A stretch of DNA of 64,000 bases from Charina bottae (GCA_023362775.1 JALMGJ010000003.1:181633725-181697724), one strand, 5' to 3'. Counted from the stretch's first letter, positions 1 to 11,885 are shown. A program made the numbers and translations. Notes: a model not told the origin generated them from the letters alone.

Positions 1-60
1 TGTTAAGAGTGCTGGGGAAGGTGCTATTGTACCATGACTGAAAGGGTACAACAGAAGAAA

Positions 61-456
61 ATGAGCAAAGTTTGGGAAGTGTAGTGTGGCTTTATGTTGG
101 GCAAGGAATGTGCAGAGCAGATTTCTGCTGCTCAGCAGGTCATTGAGAATTGTATGAAAGTTTATTGTATTTTTATTGATTTATAGAAAGTTTATGGTAA
201 AGTGAATACTATTGTGTTATGGAAAATTTTGTGAATATGGAGTAAAAGGTTGATTGCTATAAATGCTGTAAGAGAGGTATGTAATAGAATAGTCTGTGAA
301 AATAAGTGGAATGCTTTGGAAATATTGAGCAGGAAGTAACACAAAGATTCATGATGTCCCTTGGTTGTTTAATGTATTTACTAATACATACACAGTATAA
401 GGAATGCTTGTGGTGATGTTAGAGGTCTCTTAGTTGAAGATATGAATGTGTATATA
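61..456 (+). pseudogene. Decayed non-LTR reverse transcriptase, 5' part
   Basis: Translation from about position 97 reads like the start of a non-LTR reverse transcriptase: GKECAEQISAAQQVIEN, then FIDL-stop-KVYGKV in place of the usual FIDLxKAYDxV (RT motif A), then LWKIL. Further on there is a PWLFNVF-like remnant near 360. Several stops and small frame changes break it, so it is a dead fragment. It continues after the MITE at 457-896. The family is not certain: the motifs exclude the Copia and Penelope types, and the spacing is that of an RTE- or R4-like LINE. Confidence 0.55.
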
Positions 457-896
457 CAGATAGTCCTTACTTAACAATGGTAATTGGGACTGGAATTTCC
501 GTTGCTAAGCGATGTGGTCATAAAGTGCAACATCATGTGACTGTGCCGCTTAGCAATGGCAGTTCTGGTACTTCTGGTTGCTGTTGTTAAGCGAATCCCA
601 TGCCATCATTAAGTGTGATGTCACATGGTCGCCATTTGCAACCTCCTGCTGGCTTCCCCATTGATTTTGCTTGTAGGAAGATGGCAAAGAAGGTCACAAA
701 TGGTGATCACATGACCATCGGACGCTATGACATTGTGATTGGGAGCCGATTGCCAAGCACCCAGATTGCGATCACATGACAGTGGGGATGCTGCAACTGT
801 TTTAAGTACGAGGACTGGTCTTAAGTACCACTCATTCAGCACAGATGTAAGTTTGAACAGTCACTGAACTAGTGGTCATTAAGCAAGAACCGCCTG
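457..896. mobile_element. Tc1/mariner-pogo-like MITE (440 bp)
   Basis: The ends are imperfect inverted repeats (CAGATAGTCCTTACTTAA on the left; the right end reads CAGGCGGTTCTTGCTTAAT on the other strand). The element is flanked by TA on both sides (455-456 and 897-898), the target duplication of Tc1/mariner and pogo elements. The interior has repeated GTTGCTAAGCG and GTTGTTAAGCG motifs. No transposase frame is present, so it is non-autonomous. A second, truncated relative lies at 19106-19195. It is inserted in the decayed reverse transcriptase. Confidence 0.65.
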
Positions 897-1065
897 TATT
901 TTGTATGCAGATTATGCCTTGGTTTTGGCTGAGAACACACTGATTTGCAACAAATATTGGAGAACATAATGCAACAAGAAGCATGGATCTGAAAATTAAT
1001 GTATTGAAGATCATAGTAGTTCTGTGTGACAGGAAAAATGATTTTAAGTTCTCCAACTTGATCTA
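897..1065 (+). pseudogene. Decayed non-LTR reverse transcriptase, continuation
   Basis: Just after the MITE the translation reads LYADYALVLAE, a degraded form of the YADD catalytic box. About 80 bases later comes MDLKINVLKIIVV, matching the 'GLxINxxKTK' segment that follows that box in LINE reverse transcriptases. The order shows it is the other half of the fragment at 61-456. Stops interrupt the frame. Confidence 0.5.
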
Positions 1066-1463
1066 GGTCTCCAAAATGGGTATCAGCTTTGAGTCTTGGC
1101 AGGTACTGAGTGATAGCCTGGTTTGAAACTAAAATGGTCCTTAAGGAGAGAGCCTAGGGCCTGTAGGGGACAGGTGTGTGCCTCAGCTTAAAGTGGCCAA
1201 TTGATGCTGGGCTGATCCCAGAGTACCAGTGAAAAAATGAAGTGAAGTGTGTCAATTATACATGTTGTAAAACTGCGGCAGTTTGTGGGCTGCTTAAGGG
1301 GGCAAAAATACTAATAGCTAAACAGCTAAGGATGACTTTAAGTTGCCTCAGAGACAAGATAAAACCATTGTCATGGGGACACAGCAGAAAAAAAGTTGAC
1401 AGCATGTCTATGCCACTATTTAACCATTTTTTCACTTTCTTATTGGACAGCTGGAGCCCTGAT
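1066..1463. other. No recognisable feature
   Basis: Unique-looking sequence with no convincing coding signal or repeat that I recognise. Confidence 0.4.
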
Positions 1464-1716
1464 TGTTTTATTTTTTATTTATTTAATTTTTATCCCGCCT
1501 TTATTATTTTTATAAATAACTCAAGGTGGCGAACATACCTAATACTCCTTCCTCCTCCTATTTTCCCCACAACAACAACCCTGTGAGGTGAGTTGGGCTG
1601 AGAGAGAGTGACTGGCCCAAGGTCACCCAGCCGGCTTTCATGCCTCTGGTGGGACTAGAACTCACAGCCTCCTGGTTTCTAGCCCGGCACCTTAACCACT
1701 AGACCAAACTGGCTCT
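1464..1716 (-). mobile_element. tRNA/CORE SINE, tail type A
   Basis: Read on the minus strand it starts AGAGCCAGTTTGGTCTAGTG with a tRNA-like A-box/B-box head (B-box-like GAGTTCTAGTCC). It then has the CORE/MIR block (GTGACCTTGGGCCAGTCACT) and ends in a LINE-like tail (CCACCTTGAGTTATTTATAA ... GGCGGGATAAAAAT). The same tail is on the copy at 43911-44430. Nearly full length. Confidence 0.75.
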
Positions 1717-4369
1717 ATGGCGTTCCCTGTTTGTTCTTAGTGTTTTGAAGTTGGTAGAGGTAAATGTGATCAGTTGCTCACATATTGCTTTGGAACGATT
1801 AGGAAATGAAAATAGTGCCATGTTTGTCTGAGTGTTTATTTTCTTTGACCTCACAGATTGCCATATTGTATTGCAGATGCTCAAAGCAATATCCAGGCTG
1901 TTTAGTTACAACAAAACAGACTTCTTCTAGTTTACTCAAGAAGCACTTCACATACATTTTTTTCTCTTTTCATGGTGTCTATCAGTGTATGACAAGATGT
2001 TATGCATAGAATGACCCTTAGAAATTAATCACAACCAACCTCTCAAATGTGTCCACCTCTATTAATTATCACAGATGGTTTTCATCAGTAAGTCATAGAA
2101 AGGAAGATCTTTGGTAGTGTTTTATGGCTTCCTGGCTGTAATTTTCTGGTTGTGCCCTAGGATTATACCAAGCAGGATACAGCCCTGCAGAAACCTCTCC
2201 TGCAAGAGAGACAGCATCACAAATAAGCAAACAGTCCATGGAAGCCATTATCTGCAGACGAAAGGAGTCAAAAGACTTGAAAGATTGCAGGAACCACATT
2301 GTGAAGAAAATAATGACCACACTATAAAAACAAATACAATATTCCAAGGCTTGCTTGCAAGATCCTGGCTGCCTCTCTTCAGCTGCAGAATCAAAACATT
2401 TTTACCACCCCTGAACTTCCTGAACAAACCTCTGCTCCTTAGCACCTACTGTGCGCTGAGGTCATGAGGAGCCAATGTCAGTTTGACATCAAGAAAGGTT
2501 CACATATTCAAGCAAGCCCTAGGTTCCACTGAGGGGAAAAAAATTGTTTTGAAGGCATTTGCTGTTTCCTCTCAATGTATTTCATTCTCCGTCTGGCTAT
2601 TTCAAAGAGCTCGTATTTCACTGTTAATTTCAGCAGGCTTGAGAGGAGCACTTAGAACACCTTCTTCTCTTTTAAATTGTCTCGATAGATTGTTTTTCTT
2701 CCATTTAAAAGGCAGGCAGGCAGGCATTCCTTTCTGGGAGAGTAGAGCTGGACAGCTGGCCTGCCCACTTTATGTTTCATACCAGTGTGATCAGACTTTT
2801 GGCCTGCACTCTTATCTTCCTATCATTTTATAATTTAACTGGTAGAAAATTGCACTTCCTCTATTCAAATCTAAAATGCGAATGTCTATTATACTTGGTA
2901 ATATACATAGCTCACTTCCTTAAACCTCCTTCAACCCAATGCCCACTAGCAGACAGCATAGGGCACTGGGGTGGGGTGGGGGGAAGGCTGCCCAGAATAG
3001 AATAAAATAATAATGTGTTCTTTGCCTGATCTCTCTTCTTAGGGAATGACAATAATAGCATCAGTAGTTATTGCTCAACTCAATCTGGAAATGTTATAAC
3101 AGCAGGAAGAAAAACATGGCTGGTGAAGAACAGGAATCTGAAAAAGTTCTGTTCATATCTTTAATTAGGTTTTGCCTCCCAAAAATGCAGGGTGATCTAC
3201 AAGATTCCTATTGGTCCTTATTATCCCTGAAAGGATGGTGAAGATGAAAGATAATGATGTGTTCAAGAAAATCTAATGAGTTTTGCTTTCTGAACTTGAG
3301 AGCTTAAATCTGGTCTTAGTTTTATACTGTACTCCTATGACATACTGACAGGATGGTTGGTGGGGAAAGAAGAACAGCTAGCTGGTGCAGACCCTGTGAT
3401 TATGAATGGGTTCCAGATGTATTTATACATTACAAAAAGCAGCAAACGCCGATATGAGAGAAAAAAGCTACATATAGTATGTAACTTTGACTTTCCAGCC
3501 TAATGTGCAAATGGAGATCTTGTACATCCTCCTTTGGGAAAAATTACAGATTCATCCATCAGTGAAGTTTACACATTTCCTTATGGGGAGACTAGTGAAG
3601 GTCCCTGTATTAAAGATTTCCTGTCAAGTGCTTCAGATAGATTTAGTTTATGCTTCAATCGTTTAATGTTTTCTTGGAGTACAAAACAAAACTTCAGCAT
3701 AAAATAGCATGAGATCAAAGGGAATGTTATTTTCTCATTCTTTGCAGTTTCCGGCTGTTGTTGTCTGATATTTTTTGCACAAAGCCAACATGATCTGCTA
3801 GCAACTACCAACTTAAACCTTATCAGGGGATATTTTTAGATAAACAGATCCTTCCTACCTTTGACATTTCTGAAGCAGCAGGGTGGCAGTCTATGGGAGG
3901 GTAGGGAATATGACTCCTGGAAACGTTTCCCTTTGAGCTTGCCAAGCTATCTGCCACACTTATTTTTTTGTTTTACGTTGTTTTTAATTAAAAATAAATA
4001 CATAACTTGGAAGTTGGCATGTTACAAAGTAAAGCACTAGGTACTATCATTAACTTTATTTCAAATAAGGCCTTTTGGCCCCATAAACATTTGGAGGCAG
4101 TAAAAATGGTGGATGATGGCAACCCAGTTACCTGAAAATACGCCACCTGCCTAGAAACAAATGAAAAGTCAGCTGGGGCTGGAGGGAACATCATGGGAAG
4201 CTTGACAAGATGGCTGGAAGTCAGCTCTGTCGGTTTGCTTTCTGGCCCTTTTGTAAGTACGCTCATAATATATCCTTAAAATTCCAAATTTATATATTTA
4301 TAGTTTTGTTCTGGGGCTCAGAGTGGTATGCATAATACTTTAACTATACATAATACATAATAATACATA
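1717..4369. other. No recognisable feature
   Basis: Mostly unique AT-rich sequence. Short open frames here have no recognisable domain and occur on both strands, as expected by chance. Confidence 0.4.
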
Positions 4370-4437
4370 ATACTCTGTGAGTGAGATGGGCGGTGACTAA
4401 ACTTGAAATATAAACAAACAAACAAATAAATAAATAA
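4370..4437 (+). mobile_element. L2-type LINE 3' tail scrap
   Basis: GAGATGGGCGGTGACTAAAC followed by an A-rich AAACAAACAAATAAATAAAT tail resembles the 3' end of L2/CR1-group LINEs elsewhere in the window. Too short for more. Confidence 0.4.
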
Positions 4438-4439
4438 TG

Positions 4440-4592
4440 CTCCCATCTCCCAGTATTCCCTGAAACAACACCCCTGTAGGAAGGTGGGCTGAGGGACTGG
4501 CCCCAAATCATCCCGTGAGTTTCTGTGACTGAGCATCAACGTGAACTCAATCCCCCTTAACCTTAACCAGTACACCACACTGGATCTCCTGT
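4440..4592 (-). mobile_element. Old CORE/MIR-like SINE
   Basis: On the minus strand it has a head with GTGTGGTGTACTGGTTAAGG, then a diverged CORE block near 4490-4510 (GGGGCCAGTCCCTCAGCCCA). It is more diverged than the other SINEs and probably older. Confidence 0.5.
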
Positions 4593-4649
4593 GCCTATTG
4601 GTCCAAATAATTACCTGACACTGACCTATGGTTAAGAGCAAGCAGCCTT

Positions 4650-4870
4650 GGTCTCGAGAAGATGGTGGGAGAGGTGAAAAGGTTGCTCAGCCCTAGGAAA
4701 GTAGAAAGCCTGAGAAACGGACTCAGAACGGCCCTGTCTTGGCCTTGTTTTTCTTAAGAAGGGGCAGTGAAGGTTTGGGACAGGCTTTCAAGATTCTGTC
4801 AATCTACCCCACAACAATAAAGCAGTGGAATCCCTGCTGTGTCTGTTTCTAGACTTGGCCTACCTTGAAG
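4650..4870. repeat. Interspersed repeat shared with 35700-35930
   Basis: The stretch AAGATTCTGTCAATCTA ... AATAAAGCAGTGGAATCC is clearly related to AAGATTCTGTCAATGTA ... AATAAAGTAGAATTGG near 35868-35900. Both have an AATAAA polyadenylation-type signal, so an LTR or other retroelement 3' end is possible. Boundaries are not visible. Confidence 0.4.
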
Positions 4871-5015
4871 GGTTGGTACATACGGGCACTTCCGTAGCCT
4901 GCATTTCCTCTATTGTCTCCCACCTGTCTAGTGGTCGTCATAGCTAATTCATATGACCCATTAGTTGCATTTTTGTCACTTTAACTCCTCCACATTGCGA
5001 GTCATTTGGATGTCG

Positions 5016-5410
5016 CTTTTTATTTATTTATTTATTTATTTATTTTTCAAATTTATTCCCCGCCCATCTCCCATGCAAGGGACTCTGGGCGGGTTACAAT
5101 AAATAAAAAATTTAAAAACTATACAAAATATCTAAAAACACAAGCATAACGTAATAAAATAAAATCCAAGATGGATTTGGACCCGCAGAATAGATCGTGG
5201 AGCTACGGGGCCAGCCAACCCCAGGAGGCACTACCACCTCCGTCGTCCCAGGCCAGGCGGCAGAGCCAGGTCTTAAGGGCCTTCCGAAAGGCCAGGAGGG
5301 AGGGGGCCAGTCTCACCTCCGGGGGCAGAATATTCCACAAGGCGGGCGCTGTGGCAGAGAAGGCACCATATGGAACATGCAGGATGAGAGTCAGAGGCTC
5401 CATGTGGTGA
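5016..5410 (-). mobile_element. L2-clade LINE 3' end
   Basis: In LINE sense (minus) this holds the last codons of the L2 reverse transcriptase ORF (GAFSATAPALWNILPPEVR, then FRKALKTWLCRLAWD), then the 3' UTR with GTAACCCGCCCAGAGTCCC, ending in an AAATA repeat seen as (TTTA)n at 5019-5045 on the plus strand. It is 5'-truncated, as is normal for LINE copies. Related copies lie at 19404-19895, 24449-25935 and 63329-63860. Confidence 0.8.
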
Positions 5411-6088
5411 GTGGCTATGCACAGACTGGTTGCACACAGAGAGCAGCCACCACCCAGTGAAATTTAAAGAAGCCAGCATATACTAAGTTGGTAATATATT
5501 TCAACCTTGTTCCTTTCGATGAAACTGAGATAGCTTTGATGCAAAGATTTACAAGGAGCTAGATTCCCCTGAGTCATCTCCTCTGACAAGTACCCTAATC
5601 CAGGATGCATTGTTGTTTTTGTCTATGGCACTAATAGTGCTTTTTTGTACTATCCACATCTGAATTTAAAATGTATAAAATGTATACTGTCTAGACTGAA
5701 AATCTGATTTCAAGACTCTTACTGTTTTCATTTCTTCATTGACAACATTTATGTGTGCAATAATAATGCAAGGGAGGCTCATGGATGCTTTTAGTGTCAT
5801 GTGTGAAAGTACTCCAGACATAAAAATACATCTAACCAGCCTCTCCTGGAAAATTTCCAAGAGAAAATGAATTACAAATTCTTTCAACAAAACCTGAATC
5901 CCTGGGCAGCTTGGCCCATTATCCAGCATTTTGGTTTTACATAATCTTTAACTGTTTGTAACCTAAAGCAGTTGGTTCTTTTCTTACACTCGCTCAATAC
6001 TTACACCATCTTAGTGACAGGTGTTTTTTTTCTGATCCTTTTTTGTCCTGTTGAAACATACCCAGTTATTTCAAATCATTCTTCATCT
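5411..6088. other. No recognisable feature
   Basis: Unique AT-rich sequence; no repeat or coding signal recognised. Confidence 0.4.
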
Positions 6089-6096
6089 CTGTAGAG

Positions 6097-6360
6097 CAGA
6101 GCTTTCCAAACTGTGTGTCGGGACATGTTAGTGTGTTGGCTGCAGTGTCTGGGTGTGTCGCGGCTGCTGCTGCCTCCGGGCCCTGCCAGGATTCCGCGCA
6201 GTTCCTAGTGCCTGCCTTGTGCCTGGCTGCCTCCAAACCTGCCCTGCCAGGATTCCGAGCAGGTCCTAGTGCCTGCCTTGTGCTCTGCTGTAAGAGTGTG
6301 TCGCGAAATGATGCATGTCTAAAAAGTGTGTCACCAACATGAAAAGTTTGGAAAGCTCTG
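6097..6360. mobile_element. Non-autonomous hAT element (264 bp)
   Basis: Terminal inverted repeats CAGAGCTTTCCAAACT / AAGTTTGGAAAGCTCTG flank a GC-richer interior with GTGTGTCG-type motifs. Perfect 8-bp target duplication CTGTAGAG at 6089-6096 and 6361-6368. Same family as 43930-44195 and 57804-58062. No transposase. Confidence 0.88.
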
Positions 6361-6368
6361 CTGTAGAG

Positions 6369-6756
6369 TCATAATTCCACCCCTCCTGAATCTTCTTCAT
6401 ACATTTTGAACTATCATGCACTAAGCTTTAAACTGGATATGATGCTTATGCTTAGCACATTATTGGAGTTTTGGGCCAAAGCTCTGCATTGCTCCATTTG
6501 CTATCAAACTCTGTTCCTAAACCACTCTGTGAAATGCTAGTTAACTTCTTTATATAATAGTTTCTGCTTAACTTCTTTGTTAAATTATCACCTCAACACT
6601 ACAGTACATGGTGATCTGTACACTTGGATTTTTTATATTGCAAACAAGAAAACTGTTACTAAATATCAGATGGTAAAACTCTTTTAATGTACTAGGCATC
6701 ATTGGGAAAATCTTGTGGGATCTGACGAGAGCACCAGATCTTGTAACAGTTCCATT
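6369..6756. other. No recognisable feature
   Basis: Unique AT-rich sequence without recognised features. Confidence 0.4.
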
Positions 6757-6931
6757 AGAGGTATCTGCAGGGTATTGGTCAAAGGCAAGATGGTGGTCAC
6801 AACCACAAGATCGAAGGCCTGCCCTTTCTTATGTGCATCATGATGTGTGTCATGACGCACATTAAAGAGGTCAATCTTGTAGTTGTGGCTACCATCTTGC
6901 CTTTTTTGACCCACCCCTGCAGATACCCCTG
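6757..6931. mobile_element. Palindromic MITE (about 172 bp)
   Basis: Long inverted arms: GGTATCTGCAGGG...CAAGATGGTGGTCACAAC on the left mirror GTTGTGGCTACCATCTTG...CCCTGCAGATACC on the right, over about 50 bases with few mismatches. The target duplication is not clear, so the superfamily is open. A related AAGATGG arm occurs at 24262-24385. Confidence 0.65.
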
Positions 6932-9039
6932 ATTTCCGTGTTCCTGTGAAATCCTGAGATAGTGGGGTGAGATTACCAAAATCTTGAAATATTTGGCAAT
7001 CTCCCGAGGTTTCAGCTAGTTTTAAAAAAATAATTAAATAACAATAATGTTAATTCATTTAAGGAGAGCAATTCAGATCATTTAAGAGTGCAGCAGATGC
7101 TCTGGCAGCAGCAGGTGCCATGTTACTGACCCTTGTAACATATTCTAATTCTCTTTTTTATTGCCAAGAGAGTCAAGCAGCTTGCAGGAGATGAAGGGGG
7201 ACAATGCCAGTGAACCCTGATTATGTGTACTTTTCAATCGTGTCCAGGACAGAGGCTATATGCTGTTTGACTTAGGCAGCAAACTAAGACTAATTGGCAG
7301 AACAGGTCATATGATTAGGTTAGGCATCCATCTGAGGCAGCTGACTGAGGAATAATGAAAGACCTACACTTGTTAGTGATTTACTTCATCATTTATTGTC
7401 CTTTACTGACATGGAGAGGGGAACAAAATGTTTCTGAATTGTCTGGTCAAAAGTGGAATTGCTGTTCTATATCCTGAGCTAGACCTAGTAATCCCACTGG
7501 ATTTAATTTATTTATTGTGAATAAATTTATTAATTTATAATTTAGTAAATTTCTTTATTTATTGTTAACAATTTATTTATAATTTATGGCTAGACTGCAA
7601 TGGAAAAGTCTGTGCATATTGTAACTTCTCCCCTGGACCCAACAGAATGACATTCACATTGTGCCTAACAGTTGCTTCTAATTCAGTTAATAAAATGCAC
7701 TCACATCTTTGGTTTTCATCCTTCATTTCTTTTATTTTAATTCCACTTAAAAACATATTCTTTATATATCAGGTAGTAGCCCTATATTCCCTGGGGTACT
7801 CTCCTGGTTTTCTTCTCAGCAATCAGAGAACTTCCAGTCTTGCAGGGGGAAATCTGAATCTGACCTTCCATTCACCCTTGCCAGCTTCCATAAAGCTGTG
7901 GATCTGCTGGATATAAAGTCCTCCTGTTCCTCTGACATGTTCCCAAACCAGCATGTCTACACTAGCCTTGGAATTAGAATAGATTTATTATCTCACTGGA
8001 ACTGAATTTCTCTAAATGTCTATGCATAAAGGTATACAATTAGCAGAGGAAGGAGAGATATAAGCACATATTTTCAATTCTACCTTACCGGCAGTGGACC
8101 AGCAGACTTTAGAAATCTTGGAGGCTGTGGCATCTACTGTGTTCTGTAGTATTTTTTTTCTTTGTTTGGTTGGCTTCATCTTTTTCATTCCCATCCCCAT
8201 CCTTCAGGTTTCCAAATAATTCTATTATAGTTGCCATCTTGATTTTGGCTAGAGACTTCCTAACAGTTTACTGTTTCCTATCGCTATTTTGATTTATCCT
8301 TACTTAGGGCACTTCCACACCATCACTGTCTTCATCACCCCAGTCTCACCAAAGCAGTCAGAAACTGATCTGAAATCACTCTGAAATGGATCTTAAATTC
8401 TCTTCACTTCTATTGATTACTGATTGGCTCTTGGAGATCAGTGACTGACAAGAGATTGTGAAAAAACTATTCAAAACTGTGCAAAACATGTTTAGAATGT
8501 AAAACGGGCTGTTTATATCATTATGGAGGTGTTTCAAGCTCATCACCAGGTGTTTTTCCCAGTATGTCTAACCATGATTGTATGCTGCTATAGTAACTGG
8601 ATAGAGATGATAAGTCCTAAACAATCCAGACAGGCCCCAGGAAATCTAGTTTCAAACACAGGCAGCAGGTTTGATCTGGATTGTTGTGACTTTGCTAATC
8701 CTTACAATCCTGCCTGCAGAAACAGTAGCCCAGGCAAATTAAGCAGGATAAAATGGGCAATTCTGCCTCTTTCCCTTCTGGCATGAAAAGCACCAAGCCG
8801 TTTAGGGAGTCTGGGCGATTGCTTTAAAATGGAATAGTTCACCTGAACCTGAGATTTGGGAGGCAGGAAGAGGACCAGTAGAGACCAGTTGCTCCAGTTT
8901 GTGAACCACAGAACGAGGGAAAAAGCTGACCCGGCTCTTGAAATGAGCCAACATAATCCAAAAAGTCAAAGCCAATTTTGAACTGGTGAGTTGTTTCACT
9001 GGTACATTTCTCTTCAAAAAGTAGAGGAAGGCACAAGAA
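6932..9039. other. No clear feature
   Basis: Unique AT-rich sequence, including a very A/T-rich TTTA-like patch at about 7500-7590. No repeat or gene recognised; the last 200 bases could be the diverged start of the CR1 element that follows. Confidence 0.4.
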
Positions 9040-9488
9040 CATCACCTATCCTTGATTCAATACTAAACAATAAGGAAGACTTAGTCAAGAAAATGAATTA
9101 GCAGGAACATTGGGGAAAGTGATAATGTAGTACTGGGGTTCCTGCTTTTAAAGAAAATTAAAGCTAGTGGATTTAAATGTGCATTTTGGACACAACAAAG
9201 TGGATTTTAATATCGATGATCAGTAGGATTCTATGCAGGAGCAGCTAATGTCTAAAGGAGCTGAGGGTAGAAGGGATTTCCTGAAAACTGAGATATGAAA
9301 AGCACAATTGCAAACAATTCCAATAAGAAGAAAAAATGGAGGACAGCAAAAGCCAACAATAAAATAAATAAACAAACACATCTGAAAACAAAAGTAGCTG
9401 AGGAAGAGTGCATACAAGTAACCAGAACTGCAGAGCTGGTGTCAGAAAGCAAAAGCTCATAGTAATCTGAGGTTGATGAAGAATGTTA

Positions 9489-9815
9489 TGTCGATGAAGA
9501 TTCTCAGTCATCCAGGCGGATTTGTCTGTAGGTTGAGTCATGGCAACTGGATTTCTTTCTTTTGGTTGAAATGTTTCGCTGCTTGTCCAAGTAGCTTCTT
9601 CAGTCTGGGCAAAAGTTGGTGAGGGGACCCCATACATGTCTTCTAGGGTGGCTGTTTGACCTTACACCTCAATGGCTTGTTAATTGGGCAACTGCGGTGT
9701 AGGTAGTCTTTGGGATGTCTTACTCCTAAAACCTTTATTCATCTCCAAGTGGATTGTTAAATGTGGCCTTGCTGGTGAACTTGTGAAGTGGTCTTAATCT
9801 TCCTGGGAACTAATG
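9489..9815 (-). mobile_element. Penelope-like element, 3' end with terminal repeat
   Basis: On the minus strand it aligns by eye to the 3' end of the PLE at 51957-52715. It shares AAGACCACTTCACAAG and the spacer with ACAGCCACCCTAGAAGACAT. The terminal repeat follows, with CTGAAGAAGC...GCAGCGAAACATTTC, and ends GACTGAGAATCTTCATCGAC. No coding remains. It is inserted in the CR1 LINE; no target duplication was found. Confidence 0.75.
9569..9603 (-). ncRNA. Decayed minimal hammerhead ribozyme of PLE
   Basis: Minus strand: CTGAAGA (core CUGANGA), stem II GCTACTT/AAGCAGC, then GAAACATTT. The usual GAA-ACGU-H is changed to GAA-ACAU-U, which breaks the self-complementary stem III, so this copy is probably inactive. 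See the better copies at 40922-40956 and 52007-52040. Confidence 0.5.
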
Positions 9816-9881
9816 AAAGAGCAGCATGATAAATGGGGGACAAGTTATGTTAAAATGAAGTAAAAATGAAGTAAAATGAAG

Positions 9882-9992
9882 AATTTGAGTAAACTCCGGG
9901 AGACAGTGGAGGACAGGAAGGCCTGGCGTGCTATGGTCCATGAGGTCACGAAGAGTCAGACACGACTAAATGACTGAACAACAACAACAACA
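9882..9992 (+). mobile_element. BovB (RTE) LINE 3' end, 111 bp
   Basis: Encodes the very C-terminus of BovB ORF (DRKAWRAMVHEVTKSQTRLND-like) and ends in the ACAACAACAACA tail. Target duplication AAAATGAAG at 9873-9881 and 9993-10001. Strongly 5'-truncated insertion in the CR1 LINE. Confidence 0.8.
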
Positions 9993-10356
9993 AAAATGAA
10001 GTTATGTTAAAATGAAGTTAAGTTAAAATGAAGAATGTTAAGAATAACAACAATGCCTTGCTTAGATAGGAACCAAATAAATGAAAAAGAAAAGCATCAG
10101 TAATATCAGCTGTTGAATAAATATGGCAAGATGCTAACAAATGACAAGGCTACTAAACATCTAATGTATTTTGGCTCAACCTTCTCCAACAACAGAATAT
10201 GGTTCCCAGAAGCAATTGTGTGGAGAGCAGAACAAATGGCAGGATTGACAAGTGAGATGATTACAAATCTGCTCAAGGAATAACTAGTTACTCTGAAGAA
10301 TTTAAACCCACAGGTAAAGCAGCAAAATAACAAGCTGATAGTCTGGCTGAATTAGA

Positions 10357-10602
10357 GGTGTGTACAAAATATTTCAAATCTGGAACATTTTGAAATTGAT
10401 ATTCCTTGTTTTGGACGTATTTCAAGCTTGAAACAAAGTGTGCTGAACTCTGAACAGTTGTTTGAAGCTTGAAACACACCCAATATATTCATAGCAGCTA
10501 GTTTTGAATATGAAATATGTGTGTTGAATCTGAAACAACTGTTTTAAACTCAAAATGGGGTGTTTTGAATTTGAAAGGGTTCAACTTTGAAAGTTTTGCC
10601 CA
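10357..10602. mobile_element. MITE-like element with TTGAA/TTCAA motifs
   Basis: Ends look inverted (GGTGTGTACAAAATATTTCAAA / TTTGAAAGTTTTGCCCACC). The interior is a run of diverged TTTGAANNTGAAAC motifs, several self-complementary (TTTCAAGCTTGAAA). No transposase and no clear target duplication; the CR1 LINE reads on both sides. Confidence 0.4.
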
Positions 10603-11389
10603 CCATTTGGCTAACCTTAATGTATTATCTTTGAGAAATCCTGGAGGACAGGGGAAGTGCCAGATGACCAGAAGAGGAGAAATATCCATATCTTCAAAAA
10701 GAGAGAAAAGGGAGATCCAAGGAATTACAGCCTAGTTAGTAATCTGACATCTGACATGATTTTAGAACAGATTATAAAGAGATTATCTCTGTGTACTTTA
10801 AAAACAATGTAGTAATTATTAAAAGTCAGCAGGGCTATCTCAAAAACAAGTTTTGGCAGACTAATCTTATCTCATTTTTTGATTGGGTAATTTTCTCAAT
10901 AGAATGTGTACATTCTGTAGGCTCTCTCTCTCTCTCTCTGTGTGTATGTGTATGTTTGTGTATTTATTTATTTCAACAAAGCATTTGAAAAAATTCTCCA
11001 CAACATTCTCATTAACAAAATAGCTAAATATGACAATTAAATGGCTATATAACTGGCTTGAAAATCATATTTAAAGAGTGGATTGTTCACCAATGGTTTC
11101 TCATCAATTCAGAGTGAAGTATTAAGTGGAGTCCACAAAAACCAGTTCTCGGTCCTGATCTGTTCAACATTTGTATTAATTGCTTGTTTGAAGTTTTGAG
11201 AGAATATGTCTCACATTTTCAGAAAAAATAAGTGCAATAATGAATATCCTAGAAGACAGAACTAAAATGTGAAATGATCTTGGCAGGTTAGAGAAATAGG
11301 CTGAAAACTAACAGAATTCAGATCAACTGATGCAAAAGCACAATTCTTAATTTAAGAAACAAAAATTAAAAGCACAGCTGGGTAGATGG

Positions 11390-11868
11390 TATTGTATTGT
11401 TATAAAATTTGTGATCAGAGTTATGGAAAAACCAAGAGATAAGTTTGTAGTAAAAACGTTGCTTTATTTAAAACAGAAACATAGGAACAAACCTTGAATC
11501 TTCTTCTTTAGCCAAAGCATGGCATGGTTGATTAACATAGCCATTTAGATAGCAGAGAGCAGAATGCAGAGTAGAAAAGGACAAAAGGCATTTACATCTT
11601 AAACCTTAACTTGATCAGCAGCTGAGTGGACAGGATGCAGCATGTGACCAAAAACACCTAGGCAACAGATTCCCAATATGGGCAAAGCTCTAACAGCTAA
11701 TTCTGATTGGTCAAAACTCTCAGACTGGCCGGCACCTGGGAGGCAATTAGCATTCCTGAGTGGGGGGTGAACATGTGCTCTCTGAGCCCAAACAGGAAAA
11801 AAGTTTTGAGGCCTGGCTTTTTAAAAACTCAGCCACATATTCTACAGACATAAAAAATATATACAACA
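11390..11868 (-). repeat. Copia 3' LTR (479 bp)
   Basis: In element sense it begins TGTTGTATATA right after the polypurine tract and ends ACAATACAATA. The end is therefore TG...TA rather than the usual TG...CA; the position is fixed by the GATGG duplication and the abutting primer site in the other LTR. An AATAAA signal (complement of 11463-11468) lies about 75 bases before the end, placing the polyadenylation region there. Identical to the 5' LTR. Confidence 0.95.
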
Positions 11869-11884
11869 CTCCCCTTTTTTTATG
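11869..11884 (-). other. Copia polypurine tract
   Basis: Element sense CATAAAAAAAGGGGAG lies directly before the 3' LTR and one base after the Gag-Pol stop codon. Purine runs in this place prime plus-strand DNA synthesis. Confidence 0.9.
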
Positions 11885-11885
11885 A

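Larger units (their letters stand above)
9040..11389 (+). pseudogene. Decayed CR1 LINE ORF2, left part, with nested insertions
   Basis: The plus strand follows the CR1 pol ORF in order. First comes 'HHLSLIQY' / 'SDNVVLGFLLLKK'-type sequence at about 9040-9180. The segment near 9290-9360 (AAAGCACAATTGCAAACAAT) follows. The DPGNYRPVSLTS motif is decayed to DPRNYSLVSNLTS near 10710-10750, and the VLGPDLFNI region is at about 11150-11175. Many stops show it is dead. It is broken by a PLE (9489-9815), a BovB 3' end (9882-9992), a MITE-like element (10357-10602) and the Copia element (11390-16463). It resumes at 16464. Confidence 0.7.
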
